Positions 39,841 to 49,961 of a DNA stretch of 64,000 nt are shown here, piece by piece. Below the pieces are notes generated by a model. It was not told where the DNA came from. It was given only the letters and a program-made list of their open reading frames with translations, and searched no databases. Each line of letters starts with the position of its first letter. The first letter of the stretch is position 1. A program made the translations under genes and the position numbers. This DNA comes from Rheinheimera salexigens (GTDB taxonomy: Bacteria > Pseudomonadota > Gammaproteobacteria > Enterobacterales > Alteromonadaceae). The stretch is from contig NZ_MKEK01000001.1 of NCBI RefSeq assembly GCF_001752395.1, positions 1,735,259-1,799,258 on the forward strand, written 5' to 3'.

Positions 39841-40238
39841 TGGATTTCTCCTATTGTTGTAGTATCGGATTAAAGGAATTATTTACGATGGCCGCTATTC
39901 TACCTGTAAATGCCCCCCATAAGTCAATTTTAATCAGATTTTGCTTAATAAGTATCCGACTCTAGTATTATTGCTCTAGCGCTAATAATATGTAATCGTC
40001 GAAAAGTACATTGTTACAAGTAAAACCAAACTAAAATTGTAATAATGGCCAGTGAAATATATACTATCGCTGTTTTAAACGGTTCACTCAGTAATATTTT
40101 TTTGCTGAATCTGGTAAGACTATCCAGCTTGAGCAAAAAAGTGTATTGAAATTGAATATTGGGTGTTGACTGTTTATACAGCAACGACAACGACAATGAC
40201 AACAAGAGCTCGATTATGGGCATCGATGGGCAAGCACT
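39841..40238. promoter_or_regulatory. Divergent gltA / sdhC control region
   Basis: The region separates gltA from sdhCDAB-suc. For sdhC a candidate promoter is TTGAAT (40152-40157), 17 bp, TATACA (40175-40180). For gltA a candidate on the minus strand is TTGACT (complement of 39922-39927) and TAGAAT (complement of 39897-39902), with a long 19-bp spacer. A hexamer-like repeat, ACGACA twice followed by ATGACA, lies in 40184-40201. Open frames crossing this region look spurious. In E. coli the same region is a control hub for ArcA, CRP and small RNAs; none of those sites could be assigned by eye. Confidence 0.5.
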
Positions 40239-40616
40239 GTGAAAAAACAAAGACCAGTTAATCTCGACCTTTCCACCATATCGTTTCCGGCACCTGCCAT
40301 AGCGTCAATACTGCACCGTGTTTCTGGCGTGGCAATGTTTTTTGCTTTGGTATTCGTTATTTGGGCCTGGGCATATTCGTTACAGGACCAACAGAGCTTT
40401 GAATATGTCAAAGAACTGATGACGTCTATCTTCGCTAAAATTATTGCATGGGGCACTATTTCCCTACTTACGTACCATATTGTTGGCGGTATTCGTCACA
40501 TGATTATGGACCTAGGCCATTGGGAAGAGCTGCGTTCAGGTGACATAAGTGCAAAATTATCAATTGCACTATGGGCTGTATTATCAGTATTAGCAGGAGT
40601 TTGGTTATGGTTCTGA
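40239..40616 (+). CDS. sdhC: Succinate dehydrogenase cytochrome b556 subunit SdhC
   Basis: SdhC is one of two membrane anchors of succinate dehydrogenase that hold heme b and bind ubiquinone. The 125-residue product (from GTG at 40239) has RPVNLDLSTISFPAPAIASILHRVSG, the family signature near the quinone site, then three membrane helices. LTYHIVGGIRHMIMDLG carries the heme-ligand histidine region. It overlaps sdhD by 10 bp. It is the first gene of sdhCDAB. Confidence 0.96.
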   Translation: MKKQRPVNLDLSTISFPAPAIASILHRVSGVAMFFALVFVIWAWAYSLQDQQSFEYVKELMTSIFAKIIAWGTISLLTYHIVGGIRHMIMDLGHWEELRSGDISAKLSIALWAVLSVLAGVWLWF

Positions 40617-40954
40617 ATCAAGCAAGCCTGAAACGCGATGGCGTGCAGGATTATGTATCACTGAGAGCAACAGCTGTAGTGCTGATGCTGTACAGTTTTT
40701 TTATTCTTGGTTTCTTTATATGTACACCAGAAGTAACGTTTGAAGTATGGCAAGCTTTGTTTGCTAACATTTTTATGAAAGTGTTTACTTTATTAGCGTT
40801 AGTCTGTATTGCCGTGCACACCCGCATTGGTTTATGGCAAGTATTAACTGACTATGTGAAGTCAGCGAGATTACGTGCCGTTTTACAGTTTTTCCTTTAT
40901 ACGCTGGCTTTCGCTTATGTAGCGGTTGGCCTGTTTGTTTTGTGGGGTGCTTAA
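40607..40954 (+). CDS. sdhD: Succinate dehydrogenase membrane anchor SdhD
   Basis: SdhD is the second membrane anchor of succinate dehydrogenase. From the ATG at 40607 (MVLNQASLKRDGVQDYVSLR) it has 115 residues, as in E. coli. Three helices are visible, and HTRIGLWQVLTDYVKS corresponds to the heme/quinone region. It overlaps sdhC by 10 bp, and its stop codon directly abuts the GTG start of sdhA. Confidence 0.95.
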   Translation: MVLNQASLKRDGVQDYVSLRATAVVLMLYSFFILGFFICTPEVTFEVWQALFANIFMKVFTLLALVCIAVHTRIGLWQVLTDYVKSARLRAVLQFFLYTLAFAYVAVGLFVLWGA

Positions 40955-42727
40955 GTGACTATTCCAGTAAGAGAATTTGATGCCGTCGTAATCGGCGCAG
41001 GTGGTGCGGGTATGCGCGCTGCATTGCAAATTACAGAATCAGGTTTAACCTGTGCTTTATTATCTAAAGTTTTCCCTACGCGCTCGCACACAGTGTCTGC
41101 TCAAGGTGGTATTACGGTAGCATTAGGCAATAGCCACCCAGATAACTGGGAATGGCACATGTTTGATACGGTTAAAGGTTCTGATTACATTGGCGACCAA
41201 GACGCTATTGAATATATGTGTAAGACAGGTCCAGCAGCGATTACTGAACTAGAGAATATGGGTTTACCTTTCTCTCGCTTTGAAGACGGCAGCGTCTATC
41301 AGCGTCCTTTTGGTGGCCAATCAAAAAACTTTGGTGGTGAGCAAGCTGCTCGTACCGCCGCAGCGGCTGACCGTACCGGTCATGCGTTGTTACATTTGCT
41401 GTATCAGCAAAACGTAAAAAACAAAACTCAGGTCTTCAGCGAGTGGTATGCCCTTGATTTAGTTAAAAATCAAGATGGTGCTATTGTTGGCTGTACTGCT
41501 ATTGATATCGAAACCGGCGAAATCGTTTACTTTAAATCTAAAGCAACGGTTTTAGCGACCGGCGGTGCAGGTCGTATCTTTGCCTCTACTACCAATGCTC
41601 ACATTAACACCGGTGATGGTATCGGTATGGCGCTACGTGCCGGCGTACCATTACAAGATATGGAAATGTGGCAGTTTCACCCAACCGGTATTGCCGGTGC
41701 GGGTACACTAGTCACTGAAGGTTGCCGTGGTGAAGGCGGTTACTTATTAAATAAAGATGGCGAACGCTTTATGGAGCGTTATGCGCCTAACGCTAAAGAT
41801 TTAGCGGGCCGTGACGTTGTTGCTCGTTCAATGATGACTGAAATTCGTGAAGGTCGTGGTTGCGAAGGCCCTTGGGGTGTTCACCTTAAGTTGAAGTTAG
41901 ATCACTTAGGTAAAGACGTATTAGAAAGCCGCTTACCTGGTGTTTGTGAACTTTCTCGTACTTTTGCTCACGTTGACCCAGTTAAAGAGCCTATTCCGGT
42001 TATTCCAACTTGTCACTATATGATGGGTGGTATTCCCACAAACGTACATGGTCAAGTTATTCATCCTACAGCTGATGGCAAGCAAACTATTGTTGCTGGC
42101 TTATTTGCTTGTGGTGAAATTGCTTGTGTATCAGTACATGGTGCTAACCGCTTAGGCGGTAACTCGTTACTCGACTTAGTGGTGTTTGGCCGTGCTACCG
42201 GTTTACACTTAGGTGAAGCGTTAGCTGCTAATACTGAAACACGCGCGGCTTCAGAGTCTGATATTGAAGCGGCATTAACACGGACTAGACGTTGGGAAGA
42301 CTCGAAGCCTGGTCAAGGTGAAGATCCAGTCCAAATTAAGAAAGACTTACAGCAATGTATGCAATTAAACTTCTCGGTATTCCGTGAAGGTAAAGCTATG
42401 GCTGAAGGCTTAGCAGAATTGAAACAGATCCGTGAACGTTTACAATATGCTCGTTTAGACGATAAGAGCTCTGATTTTAATACTCAACGTATTGAGTGTT
42501 TAGAATTAGATAACTTAATGGAAACTGCGATAGCCACTGCGGTAGCCGCTAATTTCCGGACGGAAAGTCGTGGTGCACATGCCCGTTTTGACTTCCCAGA
42601 TCGTGATGATGAAAACTGGTTGTGCCACAGCGTATTTACGCCAGACACAGAATCAATGTTTAAGCGTGAAGTAAACTTGGAACCAAAATTCCGTGAAGCT
42701 TTCCCGCCTAAAGCACGTACATATTAA
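40955..42727 (+). CDS. sdhA: Succinate dehydrogenase flavoprotein subunit SdhA
   Basis: SdhA oxidises succinate to fumarate with covalently bound FAD. The 590-residue protein (E. coli 588) has the dinucleotide-binding motif [13 protein letters not shown], the FAD-linking histidine in [21 protein letters not shown] and the catalytic arginine region [28 protein letters not shown] lies near the end of the FAD domain. It starts with GTG directly after the sdhD stop and is followed by sdhB 12 bp later. Confidence 0.98.
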   Translation: MTIPVREFDAVVIGAGGAGMRAALQITESGLTCALLSKVFPTRSHTVSAQGGITVALGNSHPDNWEWHMFDTVKGSDYIGDQDAIEYMCKTGPAAITELENMGLPFSRFEDGSVYQRPFGGQSKNFGGEQAARTAAAADRTGHALLHLLYQQNVKNKTQVFSEWYALDLVKNQDGAIVGCTAIDIETGEIVYFKSKATVLATGGAGRIFASTTNAHINTGDGIGMALRAGVPLQDMEMWQFHPTGIAGAGTLVTEGCRGEGGYLLNKDGERFMERYAPNAKDLAGRDVVARSMMTEIREGRGCEGPWGVHLKLKLDHLGKDVLESRLPGVCELSRTFAHVDPVKEPIPVIPTCHYMMGGIPTNVHGQVIHPTADGKQTIVAGLFACGEIACVSVHGANRLGGNSLLDLVVFGRATGLHLGEALAANTETRAASESDIEAALTRTRRWEDSKPGQGEDPVQIKKDLQQCMQLNFSVFREGKAMAEGLAELKQIRERLQYARLDDKSSDFNTQRIECLELDNLMETAIATAVAANFRTESRGAHARFDFPDRDDENWLCHSVFTPDTESMFKREVNLEPKFREAFPPKARTY

Positions 42728-42739
42728 GAGGGCACAGCG

Positions 42740-43459
42740 ATGAAGAAGTTAGTTTTCTCAATCTATCGTTACAACCCTGATGTTGATAAAGCACCACGGA
42801 TGCAGGATTATACGTTAGATAATCCTGAAGGGCGCGACATGATGGTGCTGGATGCACTGATCAGGTTAAAAGAACAAGATCCAACGTTATCCTTCCGTCG
42901 CAGTTGCCGTGAAGGCGTTTGTGGCTCTGATGGCATGAATATCAATGGTAAAAATGGTTTAGCGTGTATCACACCATTATCGGCAGCTGGCACTAAGGGT
43001 GGCAAAATTATTGTTCGTCCTTTACCTGGTTTACCGGTAGTGCGTGACTTAGTGGTTGATATGGGTCAGTTTTATACTCAGTATGAAAAAATTAAGCCGT
43101 ATTTAATCAATGATAATAAGTTACCACCTGCAGGGGAGTTTAAGCAGTCAATTGAAGACCGCGAGAAACTTGATGGATTATACGAGTGTATTTTATGTGC
43201 TTGTTGCTCAAGTTCTTGTCCGTCGTTTTGGTGGAACCCAGACAAGTTTATCGGTCCAGCCGGTTTACTTAATGCGTACCGCTTTTTAGTTGATAGTCGT
43301 GATACAGCGACAGACCAGCGTTTAGACGAGTTAGATGATGCGTTCAGCGTATTCCGTTGTCATGGCATTATGAATTGCGTTAACGTTTGTCCTAAAGGTT
43401 TAAACCCAACCAAAGCAATTGGTGAAATTAAATCAATGTTGTTGAACCGAGCGCTGTAA
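42740..43459 (+). CDS. sdhB: Succinate dehydrogenase iron-sulfur subunit SdhB
   Basis: SdhB passes electrons from FAD to quinone through three clusters. The 239-residue product has the 2Fe-2S motif CREGVCGSDGMNINGKNGLAC, the 4Fe-4S motif CILCACCSSSCP and the 3Fe-4S motif CHGIMNCVNVCPKGLNP. Length agrees with E. coli (238). It closes sdhCDAB. A hairpin with a T run follows, so much of the transcription may stop here before sucA. Confidence 0.98.
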   Translation: MKKLVFSIYRYNPDVDKAPRMQDYTLDNPEGRDMMVLDALIRLKEQDPTLSFRRSCREGVCGSDGMNINGKNGLACITPLSAAGTKGGKIIVRPLPGLPVVRDLVVDMGQFYTQYEKIKPYLINDNKLPPAGEFKQSIEDREKLDGLYECILCACCSSSCPSFWWNPDKFIGPAGLLNAYRFLVDSRDTATDQRLDELDDAFSVFRCHGIMNCVNVCPKGLNPTKAIGEIKSMLLNRAL

Positions 43460-43491
43460 AGCGCTCTATTATGGTATGTGAATAAAAAACA

Positions 43492-43522
43492 GCGCATTGT
43501 TAAGCAAAATGCGCGTTTTTTT
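43492..43522 (+). terminator. Intrinsic terminator between sdhB and sucA
   Basis: GCGCATT (43492-43498) pairs with AATGCGC (43508-43514), followed by G and seven T residues. A second small hairpin (GAGCGC/GCGCTC, 43449-43466) precedes it. It may allow partial read-through into sucAB, as in other enterobacterial-type sdh-suc clusters. Confidence 0.75.
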
Positions 43523-43561
43523 GCTACTTTTTCCAGGTGCGCGGAAATTAAGGGAAACTAA

Positions 43562-46371
43562 ATGCACGAAGGTGTAATGAAGGCGTGGCTAGAGTCTTCT
43601 CATTTAGGCGGCGGTAACATGGCCTATGTTGATGAACTCTATGAATCCTACTTAGCTGAACCTACCAGCGTTTCTGATGAATGGCGGAGTTTTTTCGCCA
43701 CACTACCTAAGTTAGATGGGGTAGATTTAGAAGTTCGTCATGCTGATGTTAGGCAGCAATTTGCTGACTTAGCCAAAAATAAACATCGCGAAGTTGTGGT
43801 GGTTAATAGTGGCGGTACAGCAGATAGTCGTCAGGTTAAAGTGTTGCAGCTGATAAACTCTTACCGCTTTCGCGGCCATCAGCAGGCAAATCTTGATCCA
43901 CTAGGTCTGTGGCAACAGTCCCGAGTACGCGATCTTGAATTGTCGCATCACGACTTATCAGAAGCAGATTTTGACACTGAGTTTAATGTTGGCTCTTTTG
44001 CAAGCGGCCAAGAAGTCATGAAACTGGGTGATCTGTATAAAGCATTAGAAAAAACCTACTGTGGTTCTATCGGTGCTGAATACATGCATATCGTCTCAAC
44101 AGACGAAAAACGTTGGATCCAACAACGTTTAGAAAGCGTTCAATCAACACCTTCTTACAGCAAAGATGAACAAGCCGGTATTTTAAAAGGCTTAATTGCT
44201 GCCGACGGTTTAGAAAAAGCATTATCATCTAAATTCCCAGGTGCTAAGCGCTTTGGTCTTGAAGGTGGCGATGCTATGGTACCTATGCTCAAAGCGATGA
44301 TTCATCGTGCTGGTGAGCAGGGTGCGAAAGATTGTGTTATCGGTATGGCTCACCGTGGCCGTTTAAATACCCTTATTAACGTACTAGGTAAAAATCCATC
44401 TAAATTATTTGATGAATTTGCCGGTAAATATGAAGTGGTCGGCGCCGGTGATGTTAAATATCACATGGGTTTCTCGTCTGATTTCGAAACCGCGGGTGGC
44501 AATGTCCATTTAGCCTTAGCGTTTAACCCATCGCATTTAGAAATTGTTAACCCAGTAGTAATGGGCTCAGTTCGGGCTCGTTTAGATCGCCGCGAAGATC
44601 GTGATGGTTCTACTGCCTTACCTATTTCAATTCATGGTGACTCTGCATTTGCTGGTCAAGGTGTAGTTGCAGAAACCTTTAACCTGTCTCAAACACGTGC
44701 GTTCAAGGTAGGTGGTACTGTACGTATTGTAATCAACAACCAAGTTGGTTTTACGACGTCAAACCGTGAAGATACTCGCTCTACCGAATATTGTACTGAT
44801 ATTGCAAAGATGGTTCAGGCACCTATTTTTCATGTTAATGGTGATGATCCTGAGGCGGTAGTATTTGTTGCTCAATTAGCTGTTGATTACCGTAATACGT
44901 TTAAACGCGATGTGGTTATTGACTTAGTTTGTTATCGCCGTAATGGTCATAACGAAGCGGATGAGCCAAATGCAACTCAACCGCTGATGTATCAGAAAAT
45001 TAAGAAACATCCAACACCGCGTGAGCTATATGCCAAAACTTTAATAGGCCAAAATCTGTTTACGGCTGATGAAGTGTCAACATTTGTCTCAGATTATCGC
45101 GATGCGTTAGATAAAGGTGATTGCGTTGTTGAAGAAAAAAGCGCTGTTACCGCTGCATCAGTCGACTGGACGCCATTTTTGGGTCATGACTGGGACAGTG
45201 AATTCGATGCGAGTATGTCACTAGACAAACTAATTGAACTGGGTAAAAAGCGACTAAGTTACCTGAATCAATGGTTATGCAACGTCAGGTTGGTCGGGTC
45301 TATGAAGATCGCGCCTTGATGTTAGCTGGCGAGAAGAAAATTGACTGGGGTTTTGCTGAAATATTAGCCTATGCCTCTACTGTCTCTGATGGTAATCGTA
45401 TCCGTATTGTTGGCCAAGATTCGGCCCGTGGTACTTTCTTCCATCGTCATGCGGTATTACATAGTCAAACTGATGGCGCAACTTATACGCCTTTAGAGCA
45501 TATCAGCGCTGATCAAGGGCCATTCCAGGTTTATGACTCAGCTTTATCTGAAGAAGCGGTATTAGCATTTGAATACGGTTATGCGACAGCAGAGCCACGC
45601 GCTATGGTTATTTGGGAAGGTCAATTTGGTGACTTTGCCAACGGTGCGCAAGTGGTTATCGACCAATTCTTAAGTTCAGGTGAGCAAAAGTGGGGCCGCT
45701 TATGTGGTTTAACTTTATTACTGCCGCATGGTTATGAAGGTCAAGGTCCAGAGCACTCTTCAGCTCGTTTAGAGCGCTTCTTGCAACTGTGTGCTGATCA
45801 TAATATGCAGGTTTGTATTCCAACGACACCCGCGCAAGTATTTAATATGTTGCGTCGGCAAATGGTTCGGCCAATGCGTCGTCCATTAATTGTCATGTCA
45901 CCGAAGTCATTATTACGTCATCCTTTAGCTACCTCGACGTTAGAGGAATTAGCTAGCGGTGTGTTCCATAACGTAATTGGTGAAATAGATGATATTAAAG
46001 CCTCAGACGTTAAGCGTGTGGTGTTCTGTAGTGGTAAAGTGTATTACGAACTACTAGAAGAACGTCGTAAACGTGAACAAACTGATGTGGCAATTGTTCG
46101 TGTAGAACAGCTTTATCCGTTCCCACACGCAGAAATGGCGAAGGTAGTAAGCCAGTACCAGCATGTAACTGATTTTGTTTGGTGTCAGGAAGAACCGCAA
46201 AACCAAGGTGCATGGTATTGTAGTCAACACCATTTCCGTGGCGCGATCCCGCAAAAAGGGTATTTAACCTATGCCGGACGTGAGGCGTCATCTTCACCTG
46301 CAGTTGGCTATTTGTCTGTACATAATAAACAGCAACAAGCCTTAATTAATGATGCGCTGACAATAAAATAA
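43562..46371 (+). pseudogene. sucA: 2-oxoglutarate dehydrogenase E1 (SucA), split by a one-base frameshift
   Basis: SucA is the ThDP-dependent decarboxylase of the 2-oxoglutarate dehydrogenase complex. The first frame (43562-45319) carries the N-terminal lipoyl-partner segment, the ThDP region GDSAFAGQGVVAETFNLSQ, and INNQVGFTTSNR. The homology breaks after LIELGKK, and continues in another frame as TKLPESMVMQRQVGRVYEDRALM through 46371. Adding one A to the five-A run at 45245-45249 restores a protein of about 936 residues (E. coli 933). All other motifs are intact, and the downstream sucBCD genes are undamaged, so a sequencing error is the simplest reading. A true mutation would disable the complex and the oxidative branch of the TCA cycle. 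Confidence 0.93.
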
Positions 46372-46379
46372 ATTAACTT

Positions 46380-46396
46380 GGCCTGCTAGGCAGGCC
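46380..46396 (+). other. Short hairpin between sucA and sucB
   Basis: GGCCTGC and GCAGGCC form a 7-bp stem with a 3-nt loop, 8 bp after the sucA stop. Only ATTT follows, so it is not a strong terminator. It may modulate the sucA:sucB ratio or protect mRNA ends. Confidence 0.5.
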
Positions 46397-46435
46397 ATTT
46401 AAACTTAATAAGACCAACCCGTAAAAGGTGACAAA

Positions 46436-47650
46436 GTGGAAATTAAAGTACCCGTACTTCCAGAATCTGTTGCAGATGCAACAATCGCAACCTGGCACGT
46501 AAAAACAGGCGAAGCCGTTACACGCGATCAGGTATTAGTAGATATCGAAACCGACAAAGTGGTACTTGAAGTTGTTGCTCAAGCCGACGGCGTAATGGGT
46601 GACATCATTCACGATACTGGTGCGACCGTAACAGCGGAAGAAGTGATCGGTAACATGGAAGCTGGTGGTGCACCTGCCGCTAAAGCAGAAAGCAAGTCTG
46701 ATGACAAAGCAACTGATAAGCCTGCTGCAACAGCCGATGCTAAAGTAGAGTCAAGCAAAGACGAAGCCAGTGATGATGCATTAAGCCCATCAGTTCGCCG
46801 TTTAATTGCTGAGAAAGGCTTAGATGCTAGCAAAGTTAAAGGTTCTGGTAAAAACGGTCGTGTAACCAAAGAAGATGTTGAGAAATTCTTAGCTTCTGCT
46901 CCAGCTAAAGCCGCTACCGCTCCTGCTGCAGTATCTGCTGTTACCGGTGAACGTACCCAGAAACGCGTCCCAATGACACGTTTGCGTAAAACCATTGCTA
47001 GCCGTTTATTACAAGCCAAAAACAGCACGGCCATGTTAACAACATTTAATGAAGTTAACATGAAGCCGATTATGAGCTTACGTAAGCAATACCAAGAAAC
47101 GTTCGAAAAACGTCATGGTATCCGTTTAGGCTTTATGTCGTTCTACGTTAAAGCGGTGACTGAAGCGTTAAAACGTTACCCTGAAGTGAATGCCGCTATT
47201 GATGGCGACGATATTGTTTATCATAACTATTTTGATATCAGTATTGCGATATCAACACCTCGTGGTTTAGTGACGCCAGTATTACGTGATTGTGACAAAA
47301 TGAACTTGGCTGAAATTGAACAAGCTATCAAAACTTTAGCCTTAAAAGGTCGCGACGGTAAATTAACAATGGACGACTTAACCGGTGGTAATTTCACAAT
47401 TACGAATGGCGGTGTATTTGGTTCATTAATGTCTACGCCTATTATCAACCCACCACAATCAGCTATCTTAGGTATGCATGCCATCCAAGATCGGGTGATG
47501 GTTGTAGATGGTAAAATGGAAATTCTTCCTATGATGTACTTGGCATTATCTTATGACCACCGCATCATTGATGGTAAAGAGTCTGTTGGTTTCTTAGTAA
47601 CCATTAAAGAGTTATTAGAAGACCCAACTCGGATCCTGTTGGATATCTAA
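46436..47650 (+). CDS. sucB: Dihydrolipoyllysine succinyltransferase SucB (E2 of 2-oxoglutarate dehydrogenase)
   Basis: SucB forms the 24-mer core of the 2-oxoglutarate dehydrogenase complex and transfers the succinyl group to CoA. The 404-residue protein starts with GTG at 46436. It has one lipoyl domain with the lipoylated lysine in [11 protein letters not shown], an Ala/Lys-rich linker, a peripheral-subunit-binding domain ([20 protein letters not shown]) and a catalytic domain ending with the active histidine in [12 protein letters not shown]. No E3 (lpd) gene is nearby; E3 is often encoded with pyruvate dehydrogenase. Confidence 0.97.
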   Translation: MEIKVPVLPESVADATIATWHVKTGEAVTRDQVLVDIETDKVVLEVVAQADGVMGDIIHDTGATVTAEEVIGNMEAGGAPAAKAESKSDDKATDKPAATADAKVESSKDEASDDALSPSVRRLIAEKGLDASKVKGSGKNGRVTKEDVEKFLASAPAKAATAPAAVSAVTGERTQKRVPMTRLRKTIASRLLQAKNSTAMLTTFNEVNMKPIMSLRKQYQETFEKRHGIRLGFMSFYVKAVTEALKRYPEVNAAIDGDDIVYHNYFDISIAISTPRGLVTPVLRDCDKMNLAEIEQAIKTLALKGRDGKLTMDDLTGGNFTITNGGVFGSLMSTPIINPPQSAILGMHAIQDRVMVVDGKMEILPMMYLALSYDHRIIDGKESVGFLVTIKELLEDPTRILLDI

Positions 47651-47674
47651 TCACTCTAGTTAGAGTTATAAAAA

Positions 47675-47704
47675 AATGCTGTTGTTTTACGACAACAGCA
47701 TTTT
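47675..47704 (+). terminator. Terminator-like hairpin after sucB
   Basis: AATGCTGTTG (47675-47684) pairs with CAACAGCATT (47693-47702), followed by a short T-rich tail. It separates sucAB from sucCD. Confidence 0.75.
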
Positions 47705-47723
47705 GTATTTCATCGATTGGCAG

Positions 47724-47729
47724 TATAAT
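47724..47729 (+). promoter_or_regulatory. Candidate -10 box for sucCD
   Basis: A perfect TATAAT lies 69 bp before the sucC start and just after the sucB terminator hairpin. The -35 side is poor (TTGTAT 15 bp upstream is the nearest match), so an activator may be needed. Its position suggests that sucCD has its own promoter. Confidence 0.4.
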
Positions 47730-47797
47730 AATCGCCGATTAAACACAGGCTGTACCATGTTGGGCAGCTTTAATATTCAAATGAACGGAAATAAGCC

Positions 47798-48964
47798 ATG
47801 AATTTGCACGAATATCAGGCAAAACAGCTGTTCCGCGAATACGGTTTACCAGTATCTGAAGGCTTTGCGGAAGAAACTCCTCAAGCTGCTGCAGAAGCTG
47901 CTGATCGTATTGGTGGTAACAAATGGGTAGTTAAAGCTCAGGTTCACGCAGGCGGCCGCGGTAAAGCGGGCGGTGTGAAATTAGTTACTTCTAAAGAAGA
48001 AATTCGTAATTTTGCTCAAAAATGGTTGGGCAAGAACTTGGTAACTTACCAAACTGATGCTAAAGGTCAGCCTGTCAGTAAAATTCTGGTTGAAACCTGT
48101 ACTGATATCGAAAAAGAACTGTATTTAGGTGCCGTTGTTGATCGCTCTAGCCGTCGTATCGTCTTTATGGCGTCGACTGAAGGCGGTGTTGATATCGAAA
48201 AAGTAGCAGAAGAAACTCCTGAAAAAATCATCAAGATGGAAGTTGATCCACTTGTTGGTGCTCAGCCTTTCCAAGCGCGCGAAATCGGTTTCAAATTAGG
48301 CTTAAACGCCTTACAAATTAAGCAATTCACTACTATCTATTTAGGCTTAGCCAAAATGTTTGTAGATTTAGATATTGCTTTACTTGAAGTAAACCCATTA
48401 GTAATTACTACTGAAGGTAACTTACATTGTTTAGACGCGAAATTAGTTGCCGATAGCAATGCGATGTATCGTCAGCCTAAGCTTCGTGCTTTTCATGATG
48501 CGTCACAAGAAGACGAGCGTGAAGCGCGAGCAGCACAGTGGGAACTAAACTATGTTGCGCTTGATGGCAACATTGGTTGTATGGTTAACGGCGCAGGTTT
48601 AGCAATGGGTACTATGGACATTGTTAAATTAAGTGGCGGCGAGCCAGCTAACTTCCTAGATGTTGGCGGTGGTGCAACTAAAGAACGTGTTACAGAAGCG
48701 TTCAAAATCATTTTATCAGACACAGCGGTAAAAGCGGTGTTTGTAAATATCTTTGGTGGCATTGTTCGTTGTGACATGATCGCTGAAGGTATTATTGGTG
48801 CAGTTGAAGAAGTGGGTGTTAGCGTACCTGTTGTTGTTCGCTTAGAAGGTAACAACGCTGAATTAGGTGCTCAGAAACTGCAAAACAGTGGCTTGAACAT
48901 TATCGCTGCAAACTCTTTATCAGAAGCTGCTAAAGCTGTTGTTAAAGCCGCGGAGGGCAAATAA
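47798..48964 (+). CDS. sucC: Succinyl-CoA synthetase beta subunit SucC
   Basis: SucC is the ATP-grasp, nucleotide-binding subunit of succinyl-CoA synthetase, which makes ATP or GTP from succinyl-CoA. The 388 residues equal the E. coli length. [22 protein letters not shown], the ATP-grasp segment [18 protein letters not shown], and the C-terminal [14 protein letters not shown] are characteristic. Its last base overlaps the sucD start codon (TAATG), so the two subunits are translated in a coupled way. Confidence 0.98.
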   Translation: MNLHEYQAKQLFREYGLPVSEGFAEETPQAAAEAADRIGGNKWVVKAQVHAGGRGKAGGVKLVTSKEEIRNFAQKWLGKNLVTYQTDAKGQPVSKILVETCTDIEKELYLGAVVDRSSRRIVFMASTEGGVDIEKVAEETPEKIIKMEVDPLVGAQPFQAREIGFKLGLNALQIKQFTTIYLGLAKMFVDLDIALLEVNPLVITTEGNLHCLDAKLVADSNAMYRQPKLRAFHDASQEDEREARAAQWELNYVALDGNIGCMVNGAGLAMGTMDIVKLSGGEPANFLDVGGGATKERVTEAFKIILSDTAVKAVFVNIFGGIVRCDMIAEGIIGAVEEVGVSVPVVVRLEGNNAELGAQKLQNSGLNIIAANSLSEAAKAVVKAAEGK

Positions 48965-49836
48965 TGTCTATTATTATAAACAAAGACACTAAGGTCATCT
49001 GTCAAGGTTTTACGGGTAGTCAAGGTACTTTCCACTCTACTCAAGCTATCGAATACGGTACTAAAATGGTTGGTGGTGTTAGCCCAGGTAAAGGTGGCAC
49101 TAAGCACTTAGATTTACCTGTATTTAACACAGTTAAAGAAGCGGTAGCGGCTACTGGCGCAACGGCAACGGTTATCTATGTACCAGCACCATTTTGTAAA
49201 GATGCGATTATCGAAGCTGCAGATGCAGGTTTAGAGTTAATCGTATGTATTACTGAAGGTATCCCTACTATCGACATGTTATTCGCTAAAGAATATGTTG
49301 ATCGTAAAGGCGTGATTATGATTGGTCCTAACTGCCCAGGTGTTATTACACCTGGTGAATGTAAAATTGGTATTATGCCAGGTCACATTCACATGCCAGG
49401 TAAAGTCGGTATTGTATCGCGTTCAGGTACTTTAACCTATGAAGCGGTTAAGCAAACAACAGATGAAGGCTTTGGTCAGTCTACATGTGTTGGTATCGGT
49501 GGTGATCCAATTCCTGGTTCTAACTTCATTGACATCTTAGCGTTATTTGAAAAAGATCCACAAACTGAAGCTATCGTGATGATCGGCGAGATTGGTGGTA
49601 CTGCAGAAGAAGAAGCAGCAGCCTATATTAAAGAACATGTAACTAAACCTGTTGTTTCATACATTGCTGGTGTTACGGCGCCTGAAGGCAAGCGTATGGG
49701 GCATGCTGGTGCAATTATCTCAGGTGGTAAAGGTACCGCTGAAGATAAATTCCGTGCTTTAGAAGACGCAGGTGTTAAAACTGTGCGCTCTTTAGCCGAC
49801 ATCGGTAAAGCAGTACGTGAAATTACCGGCTGGTAA
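48964..49836 (+). CDS. sucD: Succinyl-CoA synthetase alpha subunit SucD
   Basis: SucD binds CoA and carries the phospho-histidine intermediate. The 290-residue protein has the CoA-binding [44 protein letters not shown] and the active-site histidine in [15 protein letters not shown]. Length is the same as typical gammaproteobacterial SucD (about 289-290). A strong terminator follows the gene. Confidence 0.98.
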   Translation: MSIIINKDTKVICQGFTGSQGTFHSTQAIEYGTKMVGGVSPGKGGTKHLDLPVFNTVKEAVAATGATATVIYVPAPFCKDAIIEAADAGLELIVCITEGIPTIDMLFAKEYVDRKGVIMIGPNCPGVITPGECKIGIMPGHIHMPGKVGIVSRSGTLTYEAVKQTTDEGFGQSTCVGIGGDPIPGSNFIDILALFEKDPQTEAIVMIGEIGGTAEEEAAAYIKEHVTKPVVSYIAGVTAPEGKRMGHAGAIISGGKGTAEDKFRALEDAGVKTVRSLADIGKAVREITGW

Positions 49837-49853
49837 CAGTCAAAGTAATAAAA

Positions 49854-49881
49854 AACCCGCTGCTAGAGCGGGTTTTTTTTT
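49854..49881 (+). terminator. Intrinsic terminator after sucD
   Basis: AACCCGC (49854-49860) pairs with GCGGGTT (49868-49874) around a 7-nt loop, followed directly by a run of T residues up to 49881. Confidence 0.92.
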
Positions 49882-49905
49882 GCAATCATAGCGTAAAATG
49901 ATTGC
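49882..49905. repeat. Palindromic motif GCAATCAT...ATGATTGC, copy 2, before glnS
   Basis: Arms GCAATCAT (49882-49889) and ATGATTGC (49898-49905) enclose AGCGTAAA. The first 16 bases are identical to those at 19998-20013. It lies directly upstream of the extended -10 box of glnS, over the place of the -35 box, so it could be an operator. Confidence 0.55.
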
Positions 49906-49907
49906 GC

Positions 49908-49916
49908 TGCTATAAT
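49908..49916 (+). promoter_or_regulatory. Extended -10 promoter element for glnS
   Basis: TGCTATAAT has a perfect TATAAT with the TGn extension and lies 45 bp upstream of the glnS ATG. No good -35 box is found at the right distance, as is common for extended -10 promoters. Confidence 0.6.
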
Positions 49917-49961
49917 GCCGCATCTTAACTGCGTTTTAGCTAAACAAGGACACATTATTCT

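Noticed and set aside
40014..40250. A 78-codon minus-strand open frame in the gltA-sdhC gap
   Set aside because: It covers the expected promoter region, has serine/leucine-rich low-complexity content, lacks a plausible ribosome-binding site and overlaps the sdhC start.
45245..45250. Programmed -1 frameshifting in sucA
   Set aside because: The site T-AAA-AAG does not fit the A-AAA-AAG heptamer, no SucA is known to use frameshifting, and a homopolymer error explains it more simply.
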